This document shows positions 39,201-48,162 of a stretch of DNA of 64,000 nt, piece after piece. Source of the DNA: Styela clava. Its lineage: Eukaryota; Chordata; Ascidiacea; Stolidobranchia; Styelidae. Below the pieces are notes generated by a model, which saw only the letters and a program-made list of their open reading frames with translations, did not search any database and was not told the origin of the DNA. The translations under genes and the position numbers were made by a program. Location: the NCBI RefSeq assembly GCF_964204865.1, contig NC_135262.1, forward strand, positions 4,154,001-4,218,000, read 5' to 3'. Numbering within the stretch: the stretch's first letter is position 1; the number at the start of each line of letters is the position of its first letter.

Positions 39201-42200
39201 CAGATTCATTTTTTCCAGCAGTAAAAAAGTCAGTTTTACACAAAATACGAAGAAAAAAGAAAATCATAAATTCTGACTGGGGAAGGGAAGTCGCTAACCA
39301 AAGCTTGATATCGAGTGGCGACACCTAATGATCTAATTAGAATGATCGAGAAGTATAGTTCCGTAACTATTTTTTTTGTTAAGAGTATAGCTTTTATATT
39401 GTATAGACAATTATTCTCATTCAGGGATAGATAAATATAGATAAAACACTAACAGTCTATACAATTACCTGCATCGTATATCAGTTCAATATTAGACTGT
39501 CTTAACATGAATTCTCTGTGAACCCAAATCCATACAATATCAGAGCTTGATACAAAGGGTGGAGGTGACTTTGAGCCGCAGTATCTTTTCTGCTGAGGTT
39601 GAGGAGAATCTGTTGATAGAATATTTTTTGAAATTTTTCAATGATAAATATACTAAATTATGATTTAGGAATTTCACTATTGGAGGTATAAATGAAGTTT
39701 CTTTAGAATTTCAATTTTGTTATTAAGTCAGTTCTCAATATATCTCAACCAGGTTTATTGTTATTTAATCAGTAATTATTTTTACTTCATTTAATGCATC
39801 TGTGAAAAAAATAAACAATATATGGTATCGATAAATTCACTTTGCATTTTTAAAAAATTTCAAGACTTTATGAACACGGTAGAACACCCTATATATTATG
39901 AGAAAAACAACTTCGTTTTGATAATTACCGGTAGATTCAGGTGTCTGTGTTGTCTTATAATAAAACAGTCAAAAATAATCAATATTGGATTTTTTTCATG
40001 TTGCAAGCAGTACTTATGAATAATAATTTATTAAATTGAGAATTAAATAATAATTTTTTATTCTGTTTGCATTTAATTTACAATGAACCAAAAACTAAAA
40101 ATTACTAGTTAGTTAGTTACTAATAGAACGTTTTACAAATACATTTGTAAGCACTTGCTTTATATCAACCTGCTATGATATATTAAGTCGGTAAAAATCA
40201 GTTGTGAGTTTGCGTCAAAACTGATCGACTATCAACCAATCGTATGTGACAAAACACCTACTTGTTAAGACACATCACATAACAAAAACGTATGAGAAAA
40301 TAACCTTATGAGAAATATATTCTCCTCTTAACAACATTTGTAATAATTTGTTTCAACGACCCTTCTATTAAGATCTATCATACAATAAGATCTTTGTACC
40401 TTTCGGTGTTCCAATCTCCAGAAAGTTGGAGCAGTTTCCATTCTCATCTTCGAAACCAAAATTAAAATCCAGAAATCTGAAACAAAATATTAACTTCAAT
40501 ATATGCTCCAGAAGTGTGTGTACCGATATGAAGGTAACTAATGCTGTTCGCCTACTTTACATCAAGTTGTATAAAAGGATGAAACCTATGAGCAAGGGAT
40601 ATATTCACTCGGCTAACACAGACAGTCCCCAAACTCGTAATAGAACTAAAATAAGGGAAATCGGAATAAAATTATGGCCTAGCCCTAACCTGGTACACAC
40701 ACTACGGAAGTAGCATATGATCTACATAGAGCAGTACTCAGAAGTGAAAAAGCTTTGTTCAAACATCTTCCAGAGAACATTTTTTCATTCTTGTGCGATG
40801 ATATAAATTACACTAATTGCTCACCTTACAGATAATGTAGAGTGATCTTCACTAACTATATATAAACAGAAATCTCTAGATCTGTAAATATCATCCTTGA
40901 AATTATATTCCCCGCTTATATCTGTTAATGTCTTTGTAGATGAACAAACAGCTAAAAATAGAAAATTAGGAATTTGTATAAAGATCGGCGTGTAAATATT
41001 TATCTCGGTATAGATTTGGCAGATAATCAAATCCGTTGTGAAAGATTTTAAATGATTTAAGATGTAACAAAAAAAGGTCAATAAATATATTATTCTTAGT
41101 TTGTGTGCATGAAATAGGAAGAATAAGATTTATTCATTTATCCCGAGAAAGAGGGAAGCCGATGAAACAGCTCAATCATATGGTGAACCACGGCGCCTCG
41201 TCCGGTTACAGGAACCACCCTACAGCAGCGAGGAGTCCAGCAATACTCTCGCTGGTAACTATTCCCGCATGGGATTAGAACCAGCGAACCCACGCAGGAT
41301 AATCAGAGGTGCTGTGGCGAATTTTTAACGCTTAGCATGAGGTGCCAAATTGCTGGTGAATATGAATTTCCAAGAATATGCTGAAAAGGACTGCAAACAC
41401 GAATGAAGATCAATCGCTAGCTCTTCTAGAAATAAGAAATACGCCTCGTCAAGACTTGAACAGCAGTCCATCAAAGCTATGTTTGGTCGATCAACCAAAT
41501 CGATTAAACCTTAAATTCCCAAACAAAAACTAAAATTCAAAACGCCCATCCAGACCTCGTCCAAATCGTAAACCTTCTATTTGGATGAAAGACTATGTAA
41601 CTTAGTAATGACTTTAACTTGAATTTGAGTGTTAAATAGTATTGCTCATTAATGTGCCTTAATTGTAATAGTCATGAATTATGTAATAGGTAAAGGTGAA
41701 TATTTCATATTTGAAATTAATTTGTGAAATTGATCTTAAACAAAGAGGGATGTTGATGATGACTAATAATGCCTTGTGGAATAACGTCCCCAGTAATTGA
41801 TTGTGCTATCTGTCTAGTGTTAACGTGTCGCAGTTGCGCCACTCGATAGTTTGTTGTTGATGTATGCGTCTTATGTCGTGTGTTATGCTGGTGTAATAAA
41901 GATATATAAGCATATTCAGTTGAACCCTTATTCAATAATAGCGTGGGTGTAGAACTTAACATATAACCAAGACATTAACAAGTTAAAAGCCTGATGGAGC
42001 ATTCAGCACATTTGTATCATCTACTGCATGTTCTTAAACCACATTGAGCGCCATACTTACGATAATTTGGAAGTGATGGTTCGGAAATCCACTGTGATAA
42101 AGCTTCTGTAAAGTAAGATATTGAAAGGATTAAAAACAAATATCAAGAGTTATTATCATTTATTGTGAAAAAGAAATTTTCAATAGCATGACTAAATAAC

Positions 42201-43922
42201 TAGCAGTTAATTGGCTCCAGGTGTATGGGTCTAAGTGCAACATGTAATTGTTTATCATAGTTAAATTTCATAACTTCGAAGCTTGATGAATCAGTAGGAA
42301 TATTTGGCAACAAAAGTAGATGCAATGTGGGACTCTACAGCACCAATTTATAAGGATATCTTGATATAGCCATAATTAGAAGCCAGACAGAGAGCCAGAG
42401 CAGGGCCAAGCTTATCGCAACAGACAGTACGGCACACTATACAGATCGAGCGACATTGTCTCGTTTCAGAGAAACCCATTTTACCGATGATCAGTCACCC
42501 CTCCTTTGGGAGACGTCTGGACATTGTTGTCCCTCAATATCAGTAAAAATACAGTATAATGAAGTTGCGCAAAATACTACGAAGAAGCGCAATCTAAAAA
42601 TGTCATCATTAAATTCTTCTGGAAAAAATAACCCGATTTACCTAAGGAAAAATTTTTTTACCGTGGTATTTGAAAGTTTTCAGGAAAAAACAGCAATTTT
42701 GGTCACATGATGGCCACGATTAATCAAGATTATTATTGAGACAAGCATGGCGCAATATGACTCATATGCCGTCGTGCCAGACGCCCCTCATTTGTGAGAC
42801 ACCTGGGAGTGTTTGTTTTATTGAACTAAATGGAGGGAAACTCTTGGAATTTAGATAGTGTGCCGTACTGACATATGGTTTTTTGATATGTCAATCCCAA
42901 CCCCCCATATGACTACGCCATCCAAAAATTATGTCACTACGACATCACAATCATGTCATAGAGCTTGCCAAATATACACACGATTGACCAAAATGGCACT
43001 GGCGCCGACGATAAAGAACTGACTGATGTTATCGATCTCTCTACTATTGGAATCATTGAGACGAGAAAACGAGAGAAATAACTGTTTGATTTCGCAAGTG
43101 CAGTTTTAAGTATTCTGTGGCATCTGCAGCTGCCGCAAAACCATGGCGGTATTTCCATACCATGGCCGCTACGGCCAAACTCATGGCAACTGACTTTTTA
43201 GCTGCCACAAACCAATGTCGAGCTGCCGTTACCGCGGCAGCAAATTGAAAATCAATGGCAGGTAAAATTTTGCTGCCGTAACCGCGGCAGGTGGGCCGTA
43301 AAGACAGGGCTGTCTATTATTGTGACAAATATTGGGTAAGTTGGAACGTTTTTCTTATGGATACAGTTTTGATTGATTTGGGGTTAGGGTTAGGGTTTAA
43401 GTAGATATAATTCCACATGATCAATTAAAATCTGGTACATTAATTTGTGAATATACCGTTAATACTGATTACTGAATACTGAATAGCGCTATAAAACCAT
43501 GGCAAGAGCTGCCGCGGTTCGTTCGTGGCAGGAGCTGCCATGAAGTGGTAAGAACTGCGCCTCTGATTTCGGGTGCTCGTTTGCGCGTCTTGGGTGGCAG
43601 TTCCTATAGGTTGAAGGGTTCTACTATGTCACTGTGACGTCGTAATGACGTAATTCTAGAATGGTGTAGTCAGGTGGGTGTTAGGATTGATACGTGAAAA
43701 AATTGTCATGCTACGCCGACTAGAAGTACGGTATGTTAGGTACGAAACTACATGAGACCCAAATGCACTGGTCTGTCAGACCATAGCCAGTCTGTAGTTT
43801 CCCTTTCCTACATCAAAATTAAGAGAAAACAAATTTGACTTTTCTAATAAACAACATAAAAACTTACTTTTTCCGAGTAATATCATAAATAATAAAATAT
43901 GAAGTGTTGATACATCCCTCAT
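27295..43922 (-). CDS. LRP12: LRP3/LRP12-family receptor (CUB-CUB-LDLa x3, one membrane pass)
   Basis: Single-pass surface receptor of the LRP3/10/12 group. Fifteen coding exons: 43922-43868, 42105-42061, 40951-40825, 40476-40400, 39609-39469, 38327-38114, 36873-36737, 35571-35458, 34703-34584, 33118-33002, 32275-32106, 31496-31341, 30765-30327, 28430-27996, 27605-27295. All phases agree; the product is 885 residues. A signal peptide is followed by CUB1 (about 34-148), CUB2 (149-265), three LDLa modules (266-303, 304-343, 344-382) and a membrane helix (about 389-412) inside [10 protein letters not shown]...[12 protein letters not shown], nearly identical to vertebrate LRP3/12. LDLa3 is canonical ([16 protein letters not shown]); LDLa1 lacks the calcium-binding motif. 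The tail has PPTY (447-450) and PPSY (685-688), candidate WW-domain ligands, and an acidic SSDESMLDC patch. Vertebrate LRP3/12 have two LDLa modules between the CUBs; none are visible here. LRP3 versus LRP12 orthology is not resolved. Confidence 0.93.
27703..27863 (-). mobile_element. Family T short repeat
   Basis: Runs inverted from GGTGTGTGTACCAGGTTAGG to CTCCATATTGGTACACG. Lies in the last intron of the LRP-type gene, about 100 bp from the last exon. Confidence 0.7.
28690..28995 (-). repeat. Interspersed repeat, family P
   Basis: Inverted copy of 47435-47720. Shared blocks include GATCGAAAGTTAGGGGATCC, CTTACTCCATAGTGAC, TAACTCGCTAATTATACGA and CATACTTACCGATTAAAATC. One end is a short palindrome around CGATTAAAATCG. 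Confidence 0.75.
29030..29420. repeat. Repeat remnants in receptor intron
   Basis: 29035-29115 matches the flank at 22705-22745 (CAAGCGACCCAA). 29240-29400 (CCAAAATCGAATATTTTTTT, GATTCGAATCGAACCG, TTGCGCAATCCTGAAT) is a relative of 38645-38960. Confidence 0.55.
31914..32088 (+). mobile_element. Family T short repeat beside a splice donor
   Basis: From GCTCCAGAAGTGTGTGTACC to CTGGTACACACACTACAGG. It ends about 17 bp from the donor of the transmembrane exon (32106/32105). Confidence 0.8.
33760..34580. repeat. Three diverged direct repeats in one receptor intron
   Basis: Copies begin near 33766, 34030 and 34376, each with a block like GTATCAGTAATTTGATTA, then CTGAAAGCACTCA, then ACACCAGTGCT. 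AATCTGTCTGGCGTGAATTA occurs twice (near 33970 and 34320). The last copy reaches the donor of the exon at 34703-34584, so intron sequence itself seems to have duplicated. Confidence 0.7.
35155..35430. repeat. hAT-like repeat remnant
   Basis: Shares AAATAACTAGCTA, AACAGTTAGTAAGGCG-type and TTTTTAATTAGCTT blocks with 49058-49255, and a partial match at 60590-60680. The shared end resembles CAGTGGTTCTCAAACT, a hAT-type terminus. Confidence 0.5.
35915..36278. repeat. Tandem array, four copies of a 91-bp unit
   Basis: Units at 35915-36005, 36006-36096, 36097-36187 and 36188-36278 are almost identical; I see one difference in the first (CTCTAAG for CTCCAAG) and one in the last (TTTTAAC for TTTTGAC). 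The unit starts GTCCTTGAGTGCCAATCAGT. Intronic in the LRP-type gene. Confidence 0.95.
36435..36456. repeat. (GA)11 microsatellite
   Basis: Eleven uninterrupted GA units in a receptor intron. Confidence 0.95.
36918..37137. mobile_element. Short hAT-type element
   Basis: Imperfect inverted ends ACAGTTGTTCTCAAA and TTTGGAACCACT, flanked by CAACTGAG (36910-36917) and CAACTAAG (37138-37145), a 7-of-8 duplication. Intronic, starting 44 bp before a CUB2 exon. Confidence 0.55.
37568..38105 (-). mobile_element. Two family T elements side by side
   Basis: 37568-37780 is an inverted family T copy ending TTTCTGGAGCGCC. 37866-38105 is a related element whose ends are inverted copies containing GAACCAAGATGGC and ACGTTCCGG. 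The second ends 9 bp from the donor of the exon at 38114. Confidence 0.7.
38508..38640 (+). mobile_element. Decayed SINE fragment
   Basis: CTTCTGGACTCCTCATCAC and GGCTTACGTAACCGCTGGTC match the SINE body. The neighbouring 38645-38960 is an AT-rich repeat related to 29240-29400. Confidence 0.55.
39690..39900 (+). repeat. Family G repeat
   Basis: Blocks GAATTTCAATTTTGTTATTA, AACCAGGTTTATTGTTATTT and AATATATGGTATCGATAAAT, ending CACCCTATATATT. Receptor intron. Confidence 0.65.
40508..40712 (+). mobile_element. Family T short repeat
   Basis: Nearly full copy, from CTCCAGAAGTGTGTGTACC to CTGGTACACACACTACGG. Lies about 30 bp upstream of the 40476-40400 exon. Confidence 0.8.
41125..41350 (-). mobile_element. 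Decayed SINE, minus orientation
   Basis: AATAAGATTTATTCATTTAT tail, GGTGAACCACGGCGCCTCGT, GAGGAGTCCAGCAATACTCT, GGGATTAGAACCAGCGAACC and AACGCTTAGCATGAGG in SINE order. Confidence 0.75.
43100..43560. repeat. GC-rich cluster of GCTGCCG...CGGCAG palindromes
   Basis: In first-intron sequence of the receptor, copies of GCTGCCGTTACCGCGGCAG (near 43222) and GCTGCCGTAACCGCGGCAG (near 43272) recur with single-arm versions such as GAGCTGCCGCGG near 43507. TTAGGGTTAGGGTTT sits at about 43384. Confidence 0.6.
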
Positions 43923-44544
43923 GATTTTCCCATAAACGAGCCTTTGCCTTTGACTGTCAATTCTTTCTTTCTCTGTTCTGACTCATATGACGTCAGAGGG
44001 AAGAGGAGTTCCCCAAAGTTTACAGTGAAGAAAGAGTCTCAGTGTACTTCGCTTTTGGATTAAATTTATAAATATTACAATATTGAATATACTCCTATTA
44101 CATTGCTGTTTCGATAAACGTAAACGTAAGTTAAATGATGTCGCATTGATAAGTGATATCAGCTGATTAGTGACGTCATAAATCATTGCAGATGTGATGT
44201 GAGTTTATGTTCTTCATTGAAATGCAAATTTTCATTTAATCCATACAAAGAAAAACTATATTTATAAAACAAAAATTTGTAAGGAAATATTTGCTTATTT
44301 TATTGGGGTATTAAAAGTATTTATGAAAAGATAGGCAACAAAGAATTTATGCTAGGTATTGAACACATTGACTCCGTGCACTATCATAAGTGTTACTAGC
44401 GACAACTTGCGGACAAGTTATTCATGAAATGCTGATATTTACCAGACGCTAGGTGGAAGTCGAGTGTCGCAAATTTTCGTTGAATTTTGCGATACGGCGC
44501 TGGTGTTTTGCGTTTTCATCATCGATTTTGTTCTTGATCGGAAA
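43923..44544. promoter_or_regulatory. Divergent promoter between the receptor and TM2D2-IGBP1
   Basis: 622 bp separate the two start codons, which point away from each other. Two perfect CRE palindromes, TGACGTCA, lie at 43988-43995 and 44171-44178. Further half sites TGACGT lie just inside the receptor intron near 43634 and 43645. This suggests shared CREB/ATF input; it is motif evidence only. Confidence 0.5.
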
Positions 44545-45093
44545 ATGCTAAATTCTGGGAAGTTGTTCTTGTTGACTATCTTTATAAGCGCTTTGACATT
44601 CTGCCTGTCTAATAATTCTTCAGAAGAACCGGTAAACCCATATTCGCCGTTAATACAGTGCTATCTTCTCCCCGACGAATTTATTGAGTGCGACTTGCCC
44701 TCGGTTTTTCCAGAGAATAAAACAGACGTAGAAGACGACGTTGGCTGCGAGGTTCAAGATTTTGGAAGACAAAGATATCCAGAAGTCAAAACTACTAGCG
44801 TTTACTGCCGCGTACTTGACGATACAATCGACTGTGCTGGTGATCGCACTTTCAAAAAGTCAGGAATTCCTTGTATAAGATATACAGGGTACTGTTTTGT
44901 AAGCACATTACTTTATTCGGTTTTCCTTGGATGTTTAGGGGTTGATCGATTTTGCCTGGGACATTCAGGAACTGCAGTTGCCAAACTTTTGACACTAGGT
45001 GGTGTTGGTATTTGGTGGTTTGTTGATATTATTTTACTCCTTTCTGGAAAACTTTTACCGAACGATAAATCAAATTGGTGTGAATATTATTAA
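44545..45093 (+). CDS. TM2D2: TM2 domain-containing protein TM2D2
   Basis: A membrane protein of the TM2D family, whose members are linked to Notch signalling and phagocytosis in flies. Complete, intronless, 182 residues (human about 214). The start at 44545 gives a hydrophobic signal peptide (MLNSGKLFLLTIFISALTF); upstream in-frame codons exist but have no ATG. The luminal part carries the family motif LPDEFIECD and paired cysteines. The C-terminal TM2 domain begins CIRYTGY near 110 and holds two helices around the conserved DRF (134-136) in GVDRFCLGHSGTAV, ending SNWC. Its stop codon is 5 bases before the IGBP1 start, so the two genes form a two-gene transcription unit. Confidence 0.96.
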   Translation: MLNSGKLFLLTIFISALTFCLSNNSSEEPVNPYSPLIQCYLLPDEFIECDLPSVFPENKTDVEDDVGCEVQDFGRQRYPEVKTTSVYCRVLDDTIDCAGDRTFKKSGIPCIRYTGYCFVSTLLYSVFLGCLGVDRFCLGHSGTAVAKLLTLGGVGIWWFVDIILLLSGKLLPNDKSNWCEYY

Positions 45094-45098
45094 CAAAA

Positions 45099-46121
45099 AT
45101 GTCTGTTGATCCAGATGAACAAAAGTCACTTTCAGAACTTTTTTATGAGGCTTTTCAAATTCACACCGACATTGAAAACACTTCCGAGCCCACAAACTCA
45201 GAAGCGAATCAGATTTCAATAAAACGAGGGATTAAGTTATCACAAATTGTTCAAAGTCGAACTGATGAGCTTCGATTGTTTAGCACTAATGAAGAAGTCG
45301 GTGAAATATCATCAATAAATCTAAAGTATTTACTTTCACCCTCTATTTGCGGCGTTTTAACATCTCTCGTACAAACCGCCAGAGAAGAAAGAAAATCTTT
45401 ATTAATTTCCGCTGAGAAACTCATTTTCCAATTTCTTGATAGGTGTAAGGATTATAATATTGGCCCCATAAAAGACATAGAAAGATGCTTAAATGTAGAC
45501 GATTCAAAAACTGTTAAAAATAATCCTCGCGATTTAGCGTCAATGAATGCTGAAAGAGAAGCAAAAATAGCGAAATTTAAAAGAAACAAAGAGCTTGAAT
45601 CAAGGTTGAAACATCTGAAATCATCGTTGCCAGAAAATGACTCAGAATCAAGCAATGTTGATGACGAAACTTTACGTAATTACTGGTTAGCGGTAATTGA
45701 AAAATGGATTGATATTTCTATTGAAAATATCGGAAATATTTCACAAGAAAAGGAAATTTTAAGTTTTTGGGAAAATATGCCGGATAAAAATAATCCTCCC
45801 GTTCCTGCCCCATCGACTTCACGAAACAATAAAAAGCCACAAAACTTCATTCTCACAAGAGACAAAGCACAAGCTGCTGTATTCGGGGCTGGATACCCCA
45901 GTTTACCTTCTATGACTGTAGAACAGTATTTTGAGTCCCACGTAGCCGCTGGTACTCTACCAGATCAAGGCATAGGACCAAGTTCGGGGGCAAATGGGCA
46001 ACAAAATGGAGAAAACTCATCGGATGATGAAAGTGACGACAAGTTGAAAAAGCAAAGAGAATTCGATGATTGGAAAGATACTCACAGAAGAGGGGATGGT
46101 AATAGAATGAACATGGGATGA
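45099..46121 (+). CDS. IGBP1: IGBP1 / alpha4 (TAP42 homologue), phosphatase-binding protein
   Basis: Alpha4 binds and stabilises the catalytic subunits of PP2A, PP4 and PP6 in the cytoplasm. Complete, intronless, 340 residues, the family's usual length. The N-terminal helical TPR-like part shows LSELFYEAFQ and LRLFSTNEEVGEI; the middle shows REAKIAKFKRNKELESRLK and WIDISIENI; the conserved block VFGAGYPSLPSMTVEQYFE lies near 270; the end DDWKDTHRRG...MNMG is the family signature. The ATG has A at -3 and follows the TM2D2 stop by 5 bases. No AG occurs in the last 100 bases before it. Confidence 0.97.
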   Translation: MSVDPDEQKSLSELFYEAFQIHTDIENTSEPTNSEANQISIKRGIKLSQIVQSRTDELRLFSTNEEVGEISSINLKYLLSPSICGVLTSLVQTAREERKSLLISAEKLIFQFLDRCKDYNIGPIKDIERCLNVDDSKTVKNNPRDLASMNAEREAKIAKFKRNKELESRLKHLKSSLPENDSESSNVDDETLRNYWLAVIEKWIDISIENIGNISQEKEILSFWENMPDKNNPPVPAPSTSRNNKKPQNFILTRDKAQAAVFGAGYPSLPSMTVEQYFESHVAAGTLPDQGIGPSSGANGQQNGENSSDDESDDKLKKQREFDDWKDTHRRGDGNRMNMG

Positions 46122-48162
46122 AGTACAATTACATGAACTTATAAACTGTTTTGCGCTGTAATTTGTTATTGTCACAACAGCTCCTCACACTCTAGTGACC
46201 CCATGTAACTTCGCTCAGAGATAAATGTCCTGAGAGTGTTATTGATTTAAGCAAATTTCACTATAATCAAAAGAAAAAATGATTGATCTATACTAGTGCT
46301 TACTAACCTATGTTTTGTGGCCCCCTTACGGATGGTTTTAGCACTCATGGCCTCTCTGTTTATCCTTCCAGTGATATTTATAGTGTTATTTTGATTGGTG
46401 GATTTCAAATCCCATTATGTTCAGAAAACACCCTGCAAAATAACCTTATCAAGTAATGAAACTAGGAAGAACGGGGAATTTTTTAAAAGGAAAATCAGTT
46501 TCGCGCCTATCATTGTGGCCCGTCACTAACTGCTTTGTGGCCCCCTTGGGGAGCTGTTGGCCCCAGGTTGGGAACTACAGATCTGTTCTTTTGGCTATAT
46601 CTTCATTAGATATCAAAGTTTGGGCATCAAATTGGCATGCATTTCAACATTATTTCATTGGACTTATAACAGTTAAAATTTCGTTGCATAGCTAGGTTTT
46701 GAGTATTTTTTATGGCGTTTTTATACGACTTTGAACAAGGCTTCGTACAAGCGGCCACTGTTATGCCAAGACCTACTATATTTTGAGAGAATCTTCATGG
46801 TTCGACACTGCCTGCAAAAAACAGCAGACTTTCAGATTCTCACGGCGGTGGCTCACGTAAATTAGTGAAAAATCCTGCTATTCAAATATACATGAACTTG
46901 TATATTTTGAGCAAATCAAGTAAATTTGGGAAAATCAGATATTGTTCACCTTAAATACAAAATTTTGATACATTTAAAATGAATTAAAAAATGTTTGTGT
47001 TCTTCAGATACATGGAATTACTATAAATGTATACCGGTCAGTGCTCTGTATACTTTCTTCATACAAAAAAATTTCAGTTGTCAATATTTTTCAATGAAAT
47101 ATTACGGTAACAATTTTAAATTGCATCAGATAATTTTGTTCAATATATTTAGTTCAATGTAATTTCAGACTTTATTGAAATTGTGTATTTTAAAACTTCA
47201 GACAATCAAAACTATGATTTATCGTAATTTACATAGTGCCACAAAAACTGAACCTTATTTATCTACGAAAATGAAGAATATTCATTAATTAAAACACTTG
47301 AAATTTTATTTCTGTATGATTGTACCCAGAAGTTCCAGTAATCTAAGACATTTTGCACAAAAGTTATGTTTTCTCTAGAATGTTTCAAATGACCTGGATT
47401 TTGTTTTTTTGAGTCACCTTGTAATAATGACATCTGTTTATTACTTATCGATTTTAATCGGTAAGTATGTTGATGGCTATTTGTCTGTCTGTTAGATGCA
47501 CGCGATATCTCACCAAAGCGAGATTGAATCTGCTCCAGATTTTGCATGTGCATTCATCATATCTCGGACCAAAAGCCTATTGATTTTGGACGAATTATAT
47601 CGTATAATTAGCGAGTTATTAACTAATTAGTGATGGGACACAGGGCGTCACTATGGAGTAAGAGCGCTGTTTTGGGGATCCCCTAACTTTCGATCGTCTC
47701 TGACCGATAGTCTCGTTAGGTTCTTTTCTATCAAAACTCACAGTAGAATACTCTGGAATATATTTTGTTTGAATACCATTTCCAATGAACTTGACACGTT
47801 GTTTTGTACAGATTTAGTCGTTTTTTTCGCAATGCTCTTCCACCAAGCAGCCACTGAACTGATATCTAACGATACGTTGGGAGCTACTATTATTCAAAAG
47901 GTTGAAATCTTCAAGTTTATGAACCAGACGTCTGTTATCTTCGATGCCAATCCAACCACTATGCTCCACCGTGCTCCCAAGTTCGACCGTGTCCACTTCA
48001 TTAAGACAAACTATTTTGTATATTATCATTGACCTAAGTTCCCGTAATGTTTCGTTATCAATTCTGTGGAAACACTAAATCATTATTCCTTGTAATTCTT
48101 TCAACTGTACTGTACTGCTGATTTTTTATGTTCCATAGACATAACTAGTTATCTGATAATTG
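46122..48162. other. Intergenic repeats between IGBP1 and TEDC2
   Basis: 46300-46580 is a hAT-like repeat related to 53690-53935 (TTATTTTGATTGGTGGATTT, AATAACCTTATCAAGTAATG, GGTTGGGAACTACAG). 47435-47720 is the second family P copy. The plus/minus frames at 47769-48032 show no motif I recognise. An acceptor-like TTTTTTATGTTCCATAG ends at about 48138, 25 bases before the TEDC2 start. Confidence 0.5.
47435..47720 (+). repeat. Interspersed repeat, family P
   Basis: Opposite-orientation copy of 28690-28995: starts near CGATTTTAATCGGTAAGTAT and runs to GGGGATCCCCTAACTTTCGA. No coding potential. Confidence 0.75.

Noticed and set aside
43380-43400. TTAGGGTTAGGGTTT telomere-like string
   Set aside because: Only about two and a half units; similar GGTTAGGGTTAGG strings are part of the family T repeats, so it is no sign of a chromosome end.
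44464-44544. TM2D2 N-terminal extension from 44464
   Set aside because: The extension begins with GTG, not ATG; the ATG at 44545 gives a good signal peptide.
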